A DNA stretch of 64,000 nucleotides, from the NCBI GenBank assembly GCA_947627545.1, contig CANQWK010000004.1, positions 1-64,000 of the forward strand. The letters are read 5' to 3'. The notes under the pieces are model-generated. The model saw only the letters and a program-made list of their open reading frames with translations. It did not search any database and had not been told where the DNA came from. Shown one piece after another: positions 33,493 to 41,335 of the stretch (the stretch's first letter is position 1; the number at the start of each line of letters is the position of its first letter). A program made the position numbers and the translations under genes. This DNA comes from an uncultured Clostridia bacterium (GTDB lineage: Bacteria; Bacillota; Clostridia; Christensenellales; UBA1242).

Positions 33493-34839
33493 ATGGCACT
33501 ATTTTCAAATTTAGGCGAAAGATTAAATCATATTTTTAGCAAAATGACAAAGCATGGCAAACTAACCTCATTAGAAATTAAAGAAGCAATGCGTGAAATT
33601 CGTGTTGCACTTTTAGAAGCCGATGTAAACTATGTTGTTGCTAAGGATTTTATTAATAAAGTTAGCGAACTTGCCTTAGGGGAAGATATTTTAAAAAGTT
33701 TAACACCAACACAGCAAGTTATTAAAATTGTAAGGGACCAACTTACCGAATTAATGGGCGGAGAAAATCAAAAACTTAATGTAAGTCCAAAACCACCAAC
33801 AATAATTATGATGTGCGGCTTACAAGGTAGCGGTAAAACAACATTATGCGGCAAACTAGCATTAAAATTAAAAAAAGAAGGCAAAAAACCAATCCTTGTT
33901 GCGTGCGATATTTATCGACCAGCGGCAATTGACCAATTAAAAGTTTTAGGAAAATCAATTCAAATAGAAGTTTTTGAGCGAGGAACAAACAATCCGGTTA
34001 AAACATGTAAAGAAGCAATTGATTATGCAAATAAATTTGCACTAGACACACTAATAATAGATACAGCAGGACGCTTGCAAATAGACGAAAAGTTAATGGA
34101 CGAATTAAAAGACATAAAAAAGGCCATTAATCCAACTGAAATTTTGCTAGTTATTGATGCAATGATAGGGCAGGAAGCGGTATCTGTTTCAAAGGCGTTT
34201 AACGATGCTCTTGATGTTTCTGGTGTAGTTTTAACAAAAATTGATGGTGACACACGCGGTGGCGCAGCTCTTTCAATTCGTTCGGTAATAGGCAAACCTA
34301 TAAAGTTTGTTGGCGTGGGAGAAAAACTAACCGACCTAGAACCTTTTTATCCAGATAGAATGGCATCTAGAATTTTAGGTATGGGAGATGTTTTAACACT
34401 TATAGATAAAGCTCAAGAAGCAGTAGATGAAAAAACTGCTAAAGAAATGGAACGAAAATTTAGGGAAAACAGCTTCGACCTAAATGATTATATTGAACAA
34501 GTTAATTCATTAAAGAAAATGGGTGGATTAAAATCTGTTTTATCAATGATGCCAGGCATTGGCGGAAAAATGAAACAACTTGAAAACATGATAGATGAAA
34601 AGGCATTAGAGAAAAATAAGGCAATCATTCAATCAATGACTGCCAAAGAACGTCAAAATCCAGATATAATAAACGGTAGCAGACGCCAAAGAATAGCAAA
34701 GGGTGCAGGTGTTCAGGTTAGCGATGTAAACAATTTGTTAAAACAATTTAATCAAAGCAAAGAGTTGATGAAAATGATGAAAAACCCTAAGGCGTATGGC
34801 GGAAAAATGGCAATGATAAAGAAATTAATGGGCGGCTAA
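33493..34839 (+). CDS. ffh: Signal recognition particle protein Ffh
   Basis: A 448-residue SRP GTPase that binds signal sequences and SRP RNA. NG domain with GLQGSGKTTLCGKLALKL (near 108), IDTAGRLQ and LTKIDGDTRGGAAL; then the Met-rich M domain from about 300 (MPGIGGKMK, SRRQRIAKGAG signature of the RNA-binding helix) with a lysine-rich end. GGAGG precedes the ATG. No SRP RNA gene was found in the window. A minus-strand unknown gene lies directly downstream. Confidence 0.98.
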   Translation: MALFSNLGERLNHIFSKMTKHGKLTSLEIKEAMREIRVALLEADVNYVVAKDFINKVSELALGEDILKSLTPTQQVIKIVRDQLTELMGGENQKLNVSPKPPTIIMMCGLQGSGKTTLCGKLALKLKKEGKKPILVACDIYRPAAIDQLKVLGKSIQIEVFERGTNNPVKTCKEAIDYANKFALDTLIIDTAGRLQIDEKLMDELKDIKKAINPTEILLVIDAMIGQEAVSVSKAFNDALDVSGVVLTKIDGDTRGGAALSIRSVIGKPIKFVGVGEKLTDLEPFYPDRMASRILGMGDVLTLIDKAQEAVDEKTAKEMERKFRENSFDLNDYIEQVNSLKKMGGLKSVLSMMPGIGGKMKQLENMIDEKALEKNKAIIQSMTAKERQNPDIINGSRRQRIAKGAGVQVSDVNNLLKQFNQSKELMKMMKNPKAYGGKMAMIKKLMGG

Positions 34840-34857
34840 ATAAAAAACTAAGGTTTA

Positions 34858-35403
34858 TCAAATATTATCATCACTTTTTAAGTAAGAATTTTGATATGCT
34901 ATAAACATTTTGTTTGAATATGTTTTAGAATAATCTTCTTTAAAAATTTTATATATAGGTTTTAAAATTTTTTTCTTAAATTCTTTTTGTTCTTTTTTGT
35001 TATTTACAAAATGGTTAGAAAGATTATTATAAGATATAAAACCATATAAAATAATAGTTTTTACATCAATATTTGTTTGCTTGCTTAAATTCTGAGCATA
35101 TTTTATAGCTTCCAGTGAACATAAACGAAAGCATTCTAGGTCAATCAAATCAAGTTCAATAATAGCGCTTTCATTTTTATCTCTTAAATAAGAGTCTATT
35201 GTTCTACATTGTAAAATGCTGATACGCAAAAAAATAGAATTTTCATCTGATTCAAGCAAATCAAAAAAATTTAAGGATTGATTATTTTGTTCCTCTGTTA
35301 AATTTAAAAGTGGATTGTTATTCAATTCTTCAAAAACATCATCTCTTTCTTCAAAAAAGGATAAAAAATATTTATATAATTCTTTTGATATTAAATTTTC
35401 CAT
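34858..35403 (-). CDS. Hypothetical protein (181 aa), antisense insertion between ffh and rpsP
   Basis: I do not recognise this 181-residue soluble protein, rich in Asn, Leu, Lys, Ser. It is the only minus-strand gene between 3.6 kb and the right edge and it splits the otherwise conserved ffh-rpsP junction, so it is a later insertion. On the minus strand AAAGGG lies five bases before the ATG, supporting the start. No membrane helix, no Cys motif. Its base composition is at the AT-rich end for this window. Convergent transcription with ffh and no clear terminator between them suggest interference, by inference. Confidence 0.72.
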   Translation of the reverse strand: MENLISKELYKYFLSFFEERDDVFEELNNNPLLNLTEEQNNQSLNFFDLLESDENSIFLRISILQCRTIDSYLRDKNESAIIELDLIDLECFRLCSLEAIKYAQNLSKQTNIDVKTIILYGFISYNNLSNHFVNNKKEQKEFKKKILKPIYKIFKEDYSKTYSNKMFIAYQNSYLKSDDNI

Positions 35404-35533
35404 AATAACCCTTTATTTTGTAAATTGCTTTGTACATTGCATCTAGTATATTTATGTTAAGTATATCAATAAATATTAAAATTGTCAATATCTAAATAAA
35501 TTTTAAAATTTATTAAAATTTTTTGCAAAACCC

Positions 35534-35562
35534 TTTACAAATAAAATTTTATATGCTATAAT
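35534..35562 (+). promoter_or_regulatory. Promoter of rpsP operon
   Basis: TTTACA (35534-35539), 17-nt spacer, TATAAT (35557-35562). The leader contains a small GTAAAG/CTTTAC hairpin before the ribosome binding site. Confidence 0.75.
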
Positions 35563-35606
35563 GTAAAGGTAAATTACTTTACAACTTAAAAATAAAAGGA
35601 GAAATT

Positions 35607-35903
35607 ATGGCAGTTAAAATTAGGTTAACTCGTTTAGGAGATAAAAAATCTCCATTCTATCGTGTTGTTGTGGCTGATGCTCGTGTTGCAAGAGATGGCA
35701 AATACATTGAACAATTAGGCACATACAATCCGCTAAAAAACCCAGCTGAAATTAACATTAACAAAGAGTTGGCAGAAAAATGGTTAAAAAATGGTGCTCA
35801 ACCAACCGAAACAACCAAAGCTTTGTTGCAAACAATTGGCGTTTTGGAAGTTAAAGGCAACAGCGTACCTAAAACAAATAATAAGAAAAAGAAAAAAGCA
35901 TAA
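35607..35903 (+). CDS. rpsP: Ribosomal protein bS16
   Basis: A 98-residue small-subunit assembly protein. [19 protein letters not shown] and [23 protein letters not shown] are the family's core; the C-terminal tail ends in Lys. AAGGAG precedes the ATG. It heads the rpsP-khpA-rimM-trmD transcription unit, typical of Firmicutes. Confidence 0.98.
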   Translation: MAVKIRLTRLGDKKSPFYRVVVADARVARDGKYIEQLGTYNPLKNPAEININKELAEKWLKNGAQPTETTKALLQTIGVLEVKGNSVPKTNNKKKKKA

Positions 35904-35914
35904 GGAGTTAGTTT

Positions 35915-36145
35915 ATGCAAAAAATGTTAGAGTACATTGTTAAAAATCTTGTTTCTAACCCTGATGCTGTTGAAATTGAAGAAACAAATCAAGGCAAAAA
36001 CAAAGTTTTTAAAGTAAGGGTAGAAAAGAAAGACGTAGGCAATGTTATAGGCAAGGGCGGAAACATTGCAAATGCAATTCGCACACTTGTAAAATCGGTA
36101 GGCAATTCTAAGGAAAGGCTAATTATAAAGTTTGAAGAAAAATAA
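35915..36145 (+). CDS. khpA: KH-domain RNA-binding protein KhpA
   Basis: A 76-residue single type-II KH protein with the RNA-binding GxxG loop as IGKGGNIANAIRTL (near residue 50). With KhpB it binds many mRNAs and affects cell division in relatives. AAGGAG precedes the ATG; it starts 11 nt after rpsP. The position between rpsP and rimM is conserved. Confidence 0.94.
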   Translation: MQKMLEYIVKNLVSNPDAVEIEETNQGKNKVFKVRVEKKDVGNVIGKGGNIANAIRTLVKSVGNSKERLIIKFEEK

Positions 36146-36166
36146 TTTTTGTTTCAAAAGGTAAAG

Positions 36167-36667
36167 ATGCAAAATTTATTAGAAATAGGCAAAATTGTGC
36201 GTACTCACGGCATTAAAGGTGCGGTAAAAGTTATAAGTTACCTTGATGGCGTGAATTTTTCTATATTTAAAAATGTTTTTATTGGCGAAAAACAACTTCC
36301 AGCAAAAATAACAAAAGTTCAACCACTAAATAATGACGCATTTTCAGTTCAAATTGATGTAATTCCTAATGTAGAAACGGCAGAAAAATTTAAAAATAAT
36401 TCTGTGTTTATTAATAGAGAGATGTACCCAGATTTAAAAAATAAAATATATTTAAGCGACCTTATAAATAAGCCTGTTTTAAACGAAAAGGGTAAAGAAA
36501 TTGGCACTGTGGTTGATTATGACGATTACGGTGCAAGCATTGTTTTAACAATTAGGTGCGAAGCAGTTAGTTACCAAATTCCTTTTGTAGAAGAAATTAT
36601 AACCTATAACGAAGAATTAGAAGCATTTATAATTAACCAACAAAAATTTGAAGATTTAAGAATTTAA
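36167..36667 (+). CDS. rimM: Ribosome maturation factor RimM
   Basis: A 166-residue 16S/30S maturation factor with an N-terminal RimM domain (LLEIGKIVRTHGIKGAVKV) and a C-terminal PRC barrel (LINKPVLNEKGKEIGTVVDY). I start at ATG 36167, where AAAAGG lies five bases upstream; an in-frame TTG at 36149 would add six residues without a site. RimM binds bS19 to help 30S head assembly. Confidence 0.94.
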   Translation: MQNLLEIGKIVRTHGIKGAVKVISYLDGVNFSIFKNVFIGEKQLPAKITKVQPLNNDAFSVQIDVIPNVETAEKFKNNSVFINREMYPDLKNKIYLSDLINKPVLNEKGKEIGTVVDYDDYGASIVLTIRCEAVSYQIPFVEEIITYNEELEAFIINQQKFEDLRI

Positions 36668-36787
36668 CAATTATTATTATGGTGTTTTAAATTAGTTATG
36701 TTTTAATTAGTTTATATTTACTTTTTGCTATTTATATGTTTATATGTTGACGAAGTTATTGCAAAGTTGTCAAAATAAAAGGAAATT

Positions 36788-37471
36788 ATGAAAATTGACA
36801 TTTTAACTTTATTTCCAGAAATGTTTGCTCCCTTAAAAGAGAGCATTATTAAACGTGCAGTTGACAGCGGCAAAGTTGAAATCAACATAATTAACATAAG
36901 AGATTTTGCAAATCCACCACACTATAAATGCGATGACGAACCTTTTGGCGGCGGTGCAGGAATGATTATGATGTGCGAGCCGCTTTTTAAAGCAATTGAA
37001 AGCGTAAATCAAGCAAATTCTTCAATTTTTTATATGTCGCCACGTGGTAAAGTTTTTAATCAAAATTGTGCCGTAGAGTTATCAAAATTAGAACATATAA
37101 TTTTAATTTGCGGACATTATGAAGGCATTGACCAACGTGTATTAGACTATTTTAAAATTAGCGAACTTTCAATTGGCGATTATGTTTTAACAGGCGGAGA
37201 GTTACCTGCGATGGTGGTTGCCGATGCAGTAATTCGCCTTTTGCCAAATGTAATAACCGCCGAAAGTACAATTGAAGAAAGTTTTTCAAACAACCTTTTA
37301 GAGTATAATCAATACACTCGCCCAGCCGTGTTTAGAGAAATGTCAGTTCCAGAAGTTTTGTTAAATGGAAATCATAAAAAAATTAAGGAATTTAGAGAAC
37401 AACAATCAATTGAAATAACCAAACGCAACCGCCCAGACTTGTTAAGGAAAAATTCAAAAAACAAAAATTAA
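36788..37471 (+). CDS. trmD: tRNA (guanine-37-N1)-methyltransferase TrmD
   Basis: A 227-residue knotted SPOUT methyltransferase producing m1G37 to prevent frameshifts. Starts MKIDILTLFPEMF; FGGGAGMIMMCEP near 55 and the SAM knot GHYEGIDQRV and SIGDYVLTGGELPAM (near 110-140) are intact. It is 120 nt from rimM with a weak promoter candidate (TTGACG at 36747, CAAAAT at 36771). rplS normally follows trmD directly; here it lies 3.3 kb further. Confidence 0.97.
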   Translation: MKIDILTLFPEMFAPLKESIIKRAVDSGKVEINIINIRDFANPPHYKCDDEPFGGGAGMIMMCEPLFKAIESVNQANSSIFYMSPRGKVFNQNCAVELSKLEHIILICGHYEGIDQRVLDYFKISELSIGDYVLTGGELPAMVVADAVIRLLPNVITAESTIEESFSNNLLEYNQYTRPAVFREMSVPEVLLNGNHKKIKEFREQQSIEITKRNRPDLLRKNSKNKN

Positions 37472-37492
37472 ATTAAAACTAAAATTTTAAAT

Positions 37493-37520
37493 AAAAAACT
37501 GCAAATTAAAGCAGTTTTTT
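37493..37520 (+). terminator. Terminator after trmD
   Basis: AAAAACTGC (37494-37502), 8-nt loop, GCAGTTTTT (37511-37519). Confidence 0.85.
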
Positions 37521-37530
37521 ATTTAAAAAT

Positions 37531-37559
37531 TTGACAATTATTAGTGTTTATGATATATT
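37531..37559 (+). promoter_or_regulatory. Promoter of the HEGYH gene, leaderless geometry
   Basis: TTGACA (37531-37536), 17-nt spacer, TATATT (37554-37559), six bases, ATG at 37566. No Shine-Dalgarno. Confidence 0.65.
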
Positions 37560-37565
37560 TTTAAT

Positions 37566-38456
37566 ATGAAAGAAGAAATCATTGCCGAAATTTTGAAATA
37601 TTGGAATACATTTGACACCAAAGAAAAAATTGCTCACTTGCAAATGTATGAAAAGATTAATGCAAAACTTCATAATCGCTTAGAAAGGGAAGTTGTTTTT
37701 GTTGAACCAAAGAAAAAAGGAGATTTGTTGACTTTCGGGCAGTATAAAAAAGATGAGCCTGCTTTATTGCGTATAGCCAAAGTTAAAATAGACAAATATG
37801 ATGCAATCCGCATGCTCGACACTACTTATCATGAAGGTTACCATGCTTTTGTTCACGATTTCTTAGATAATATAAACGATTTAAAAACTTTTTCAAATTT
37901 AACAAAAAATGAGTTTTTTACAGAATTTAAGCAAAACATACTTATGCTTTTAACTATGTCATGTAAGTATCGAGATTCTAAAGATAAAATTTCTCAATAT
38001 TTTAAAGATTATTATTACGAAGAACAGCTAGTTTATAAAGAAAGTTTAATTTTTATGTTGTATAACATATTAAAATTGAGCAGTAATAAATCGGATATAG
38101 AAATATTGTACAAAAATTTTAAAATCCTAATTTCACAATATTTTGAACATGAAAAACGAATATCAAAACCCCCAATCTTAATAACAAAAGAAGATATTGA
38201 AAGGTCTAAACAAATGTTGAATGAAGTCGGCGAATTGTTTAGGTTAAATTTAGTTATCAATCTTGATGATAAAAATAATAAAAGACTAATTAAAAGATTT
38301 AAAACTGAACAATCACCAGAAGTTTCAGCAATAAAATATGATGTAATTATTGAATTAATAGAAAATGCGTTGAATAATTTAAAATATCATAAAGATGATA
38401 ACAAATTCTTGAAATTTGAATTTGAAAAAACTGCAGAATTAATAAATTTAAAATAG
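37566..38456 (+). CDS. Putative zinc metallopeptidase-like protein (HEGYH), unknown function
   Basis: A 296-residue soluble protein. Residues 88-95 read YHEGYHAF, a zincin-type HExxH site (His89, Glu90, His93). Downstream Glu residues, for example in the EEQLVYKES segment near 155-163, could supply a third ligand. No signal peptide, so it would act in the cytoplasm. No family is recognised, and HExxH alone can occur by chance. The remainder is helical. Its mRNA looks leaderless. It is inserted between trmD and rbgA and ends 7 nt before rbgA, so it is cotranscribed with that ribosome-assembly GTPase. Confidence 0.72.
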   Translation: MKEEIIAEILKYWNTFDTKEKIAHLQMYEKINAKLHNRLEREVVFVEPKKKGDLLTFGQYKKDEPALLRIAKVKIDKYDAIRMLDTTYHEGYHAFVHDFLDNINDLKTFSNLTKNEFFTEFKQNILMLLTMSCKYRDSKDKISQYFKDYYYEEQLVYKESLIFMLYNILKLSSNKSDIEILYKNFKILISQYFEHEKRISKPPILITKEDIERSKQMLNEVGELFRLNLVINLDDKNNKRLIKRFKTEQSPEVSAIKYDVIIELIENALNNLKYHKDDNKFLKFEFEKTAELINLK

Positions 38457-38463
38457 GAGATTT

Positions 38464-39303
38464 ATGATAAATTGGTTTCCAGGGCATATGAACAAAACAT
38501 TAAAGCAAATGCAAAGTGATAGCAAACTTTGCGATTGTTTCATTTATGTTTTAGATGCTCGCTGCCCATTAAGTTGCATTAACCCTGAATTTATAAAGGT
38601 GGTTAAAGATAAACCCATAATTTATGTTTTAAATAAGGCAGATTTAGTAGAAAGAACTGACTTGGTAATTTTTAAGAAATATTTCAATGCACAGGGTAGC
38701 GAATGCATTAGCCTTAATGCAACAGTTAGTGGTAACTCTAAAATTTTAATTGACACTATAAATAAAATTTTTAAACAACGCATAGAAGCCAACAAACAAA
38801 AAGGCGTAAATTTTATAACTCGTGCAATGATATTGGGTGTGCCAAATTCAGGCAAATCAACAATTGTTAATAACCTTTGCAATAAAGCAAGGGCAGTAAC
38901 AGGTAATAAGGCAGGTGTAACAAAAAGCAAGCAATGGGTTAAGGTTAGCAACAATATTGAATTTATGGATACTCCAGGCGTACTTTTGCCGAATTTTGAT
39001 GATGAACAAAAGGCATATAATCTTGCAATTGTAGGCTCGGTAAAAGACGAAGTTTTAAATTTGGTTGATATTTCTATTCAACTTATTAATCGCCTAAATA
39101 ATTTAAATGAAAATATTTTAAAATCTAAATATGGTGTAGAATATAACGAAAATACACAACTAATAAACATGTTACAACAAATTGGGAAAAAGCGTGGTTG
39201 CGTTATAAAAGGCGGAGAAATTGATTTAGAACGCACTTCAAAAATTTTGCTTACAGATTTTAGGTCTGGTAAACTTGGCAAAATTTGTTTAGAAAAAATA
39301 TAA
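38464..39303 (+). CDS. rbgA: Ribosome biogenesis GTPase RbgA (YlqF)
   Basis: A 279-residue circularly permuted GTPase needed for late 50S assembly. It starts INWFPGHMNKTLKQM; the permuted order is visible: NKADL (G4, near 58), GVPNSGKSTIVN (G1, near 128) and DTPG (G3, near 172). The C-terminal ANTAR-like helical domain is present. GGAG precedes the ATG. Confidence 0.96.
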   Translation: MINWFPGHMNKTLKQMQSDSKLCDCFIYVLDARCPLSCINPEFIKVVKDKPIIYVLNKADLVERTDLVIFKKYFNAQGSECISLNATVSGNSKILIDTINKIFKQRIEANKQKGVNFITRAMILGVPNSGKSTIVNNLCNKARAVTGNKAGVTKSKQWVKVSNNIEFMDTPGVLLPNFDDEQKAYNLAIVGSVKDEVLNLVDISIQLINRLNNLNENILKSKYGVEYNENTQLINMLQQIGKKRGCVIKGGEIDLERTSKILLTDFRSGKLGKICLEKI

Positions 39304-39448
39304 ATTCACTTTAAAATTTTTAGCTATTAAAAAACTTTTTGTTATAGAAATTATAAAAATTTTAATAACAAAAATAATAAACAAAATTTAAAATTTTTAA
39401 AAATTAATTTTACAAATATTAAAAAATTAAAAGATTAAAAAGGTAATT

Positions 39449-40138
39449 ATGAACACAAAAACAAAAGCAGAAAAAAGCATAGCAAAATCTAAAATTGACA
39501 CACAAGCAATTTTTGAATATGATAAAAATTTGTTATCTAATAATATAAAAACAATTGCGGGCGTTGATGAAGTTGGGCGAGGTCCGCTAGCAGGTCCGGT
39601 TGTAACGGCGTGCGTTATTATGCCTTACGATGAAATGATTAATGGAGTTTTTGATAGCAAGCAATTAAGTAAAAAGAAAAGGGAAGAATTAAATCAACAA
39701 ATTTTAAACAAAGCCCTTGCAGTATCAATTTCAATGCGAGATAACAACCGAATAGACGAAATTAATATTTTGCAAGCAACCATTGAAAGCATGAAGGAAA
39801 GTTTTGAAAAATTAGTTTTAAAACCTGACCTTTTGCTTATAGATGCAGTTAAATTAAATGTGTGCAAAAATGAAAAATCAATAATTAAAGGCGATGCAAC
39901 AAGTTATGCAATTGCTTGTGCGTCAATTGTTGCAAAAGTGTTTAGAGATAAATTAATGGCAGATTATTCAATACAATTTCCGCAATACGATTTTAAAAAC
40001 AATGTTGGTTATGGCACAGCAAAACATTATCAGGTAATTAAAAATTATGGCATAACGCCAATTCATCGCCTTTCATTTTTAAAAGGAATAGTTAACCAAA
40101 CAGATAAAAACATGCAAACAAATATCAATAATAAATAA
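39449..40138 (+). CDS. rnhB: Ribonuclease HII
   Basis: A 229-residue RNase H2 removing ribonucleotides from DNA. The catalytic block IAGVDEVGRGPLAGPVV (Asp and Glu, near 38-54), DSKQLSKKKRE, LLIDAV and a later AKVFRDKLM Asp form the DEDD site. The first 35 residues are a lysine-rich extension common in clostridial members. AAAAGG precedes the ATG. Follows rbgA as in Bacillus. Confidence 0.96.
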   Translation: MNTKTKAEKSIAKSKIDTQAIFEYDKNLLSNNIKTIAGVDEVGRGPLAGPVVTACVIMPYDEMINGVFDSKQLSKKKREELNQQILNKALAVSISMRDNNRIDEINILQATIESMKESFEKLVLKPDLLLIDAVKLNVCKNEKSIIKGDATSYAIACASIVAKVFRDKLMADYSIQFPQYDFKNNVGYGTAKHYQVIKNYGITPIHRLSFLKGIVNQTDKNMQTNINNK

Positions 40139-40222
40139 AATCTGCAACTAAAAAATCTTAAAGGAATTCTAAAAAACGCAATATATATTTTAAAATTTAA
40201 CAAATATTTAAAAGGATGTTAA

Positions 40223-40570
40223 ATGGAACACATATTATTTGGTAAAAAGGGCGAAGCGCTGGCAACTACTTATCTTAAAAATAAAGGTTATAAAATAATA
40301 GCAAACAATTATAAAACAAAAATAGGCGAAATTGATATAATTGCCCAAATTGATAACACTATTGTTTTTGTTGAAGTTAAAACTAGAACATCTAGTGCAT
40401 TTGGCGACCCACTAGAAGCTATAAATTATCAAAAACAGCGAAAAATAAGAAATGTTGCAACATATTATTTAAAAAGCAAAGGCTTGCTAGATACAAATTG
40501 TCGCTTTGATGCAATTGCCGTTTTAGGTGATGACGAAGCCAGCATTCGCCATATAGAAAACGCCTTTTAG
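40223..40570 (+). CDS. UPF0102 endonuclease-like protein YraN
   Basis: A 115-residue protein with the restriction-endonuclease-like core of UPF0102: GKKGEALATTYLKNKGYKI, then the catalytic pattern GEIDIIAQ and VFVEVKTRT (Asp, Glu-x-Lys). Function unproven; nuclease or Holliday junction-related roles are proposed from the fold. AAAGGA precedes the ATG. It follows rnhB as in many Clostridia. Confidence 0.93.
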   Translation: MEHILFGKKGEALATTYLKNKGYKIIANNYKTKIGEIDIIAQIDNTIVFVEVKTRTSSAFGDPLEAINYQKQRKIRNVATYYLKSKGLLDTNCRFDAIAVLGDDEASIRHIENAF

Positions 40571-40664
40571 TTTTAATTTATGATTTTATATTGCCTTTAT
40601 CAACTATCTTAAGTTTAAAACTATTTTATTTTTGTAAAATTTTTAACAAATTTTTTAAAAACAC

Positions 40665-40693
40665 TTGCAAATTGTAAAAATATGTGTTAATAT
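40665..40693 (+). promoter_or_regulatory. Promoter of rplS
   Basis: TTGCAA (40665-40670), 17-nt spacer, TAATAT (40688-40693). A TATAAT follows at 40691; the -10 choice is uncertain. Confidence 0.45.
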
Positions 40694-40699
40694 AATTAA

Positions 40700-40759
40700 G
40701 TTGAATATTGGCGGTCCGCTGTGGTCCAATCATAAGAACGCTAATTTAGGAGGTATGAA
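40700..40759 (+). promoter_or_regulatory. rplS leader: rplS leader, candidate bL19 autoregulatory element
   Basis: ATTGG (40707-40711) pairs with CCAAT (40726-40730), enclosing a GC-rich loop with GCGGTCCGC and GTGG that stands out in AT-rich surroundings. The AGGAGG ribosome binding site follows at 40749. Firmicutes are known to have an L19 leader RNA ahead of rplS; this matches in position and size, but I cannot align it. Confidence 0.5.
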
Positions 40760-41101
40760 ATGACTATTATCGACCAAATCGAGAAAGAGCAAGTTAGAAC
40801 AGACATCACTCCTTTTAATATTGGAGACACTGTGCGTGTTATGTACAAGGTTAAGGAAGGAGATAAAGAGCGTGTTCAAGCCTACGAAGGCGTTGTAATT
40901 GCAAAAAAAGGTGCGGGAGTTAGAGAAAACTTTACTGTTAGACGCATTTCTTTTGGTGTTGGCGTGGAAAGAACATTCCCAATCAACAGCCCAAGAATAG
41001 ATAAAGTTGTTGTAACAAGAAAGGGTGCTGTTCGCCGTGCTAAAATTTATTACATTCGCAATCTTTCAGGTAAGGCTGCAAAAGTTAAAGAAGTTAAATA
41101 A
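40760..41101 (+). CDS. rplS: Ribosomal protein bL19
   Basis: A 113-residue large-subunit protein at the 30S/50S interface. [36 protein letters not shown] (shortened: [14 protein letters not shown]) and the ending [20 protein letters not shown] are typical. A strong AGGAGG precedes the ATG, and a compact terminator follows the stop at once, so it is monocistronic. Confidence 0.98.
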   Translation: MTIIDQIEKEQVRTDITPFNIGDTVRVMYKVKEGDKERVQAYEGVVIAKKGAGVRENFTVRRISFGVGVERTFPINSPRIDKVVVTRKGAVRRAKIYYIRNLSGKAAKVKEVK

Positions 41102-41121
41102 GTGGCAAAAGCCACTTTTTT
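41101..41121 (+). terminator. Terminator after rplS
   Basis: AGTGGC (41101-41106), AAAA loop, GCCACT (41111-41116), then a T-run. Confidence 0.9.
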
Positions 41122-41248
41122 CTTTTAAATGATAAAAATAATAAAATTTTAAAAAGGTGTAACATCATAAATGATTAATTTATTAAATTTATAAAAAATA
41201 ATGAAATAAACTGATTTATAAGCTAGTTTAATTTAAAATATAAAAAAT

Positions 41249-41275
41249 GAAACTGTTAACTCGGTTTCTTTTTTG
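41249..41275 (+). terminator. Second terminator candidate ahead of comM
   Basis: GAAACTG (41249-41255) and CGGTTTC (41262-41268), seven pairs with one G-U, 6-nt loop, followed by a T-rich tract. It insulates comM from rplS transcription. Confidence 0.55.
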
Positions 41276-41300
41276 TTTTGTTAATTGCATTATTATTTAC

Positions 41301-41329
41301 TTGACAAAATTTGCCAATTTTTGTAGTCT
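41301..41329 (+). promoter_or_regulatory. Promoter of comM, leaderless geometry
   Basis: Consensus TTGACA (41301-41306), 17-nt spacer, TAGTCT (41324-41329), six T, ATG at 41336. No Shine-Dalgarno in front of the start. Confidence 0.6.
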
Positions 41330-41335
41330 TTTTTT

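Noticed and set aside
41102..41335. Tiny ORF between rplS and comM
   Set aside because: Only a seven-codon frame without ribosome site; the region is explained by two terminators and the comM promoter.
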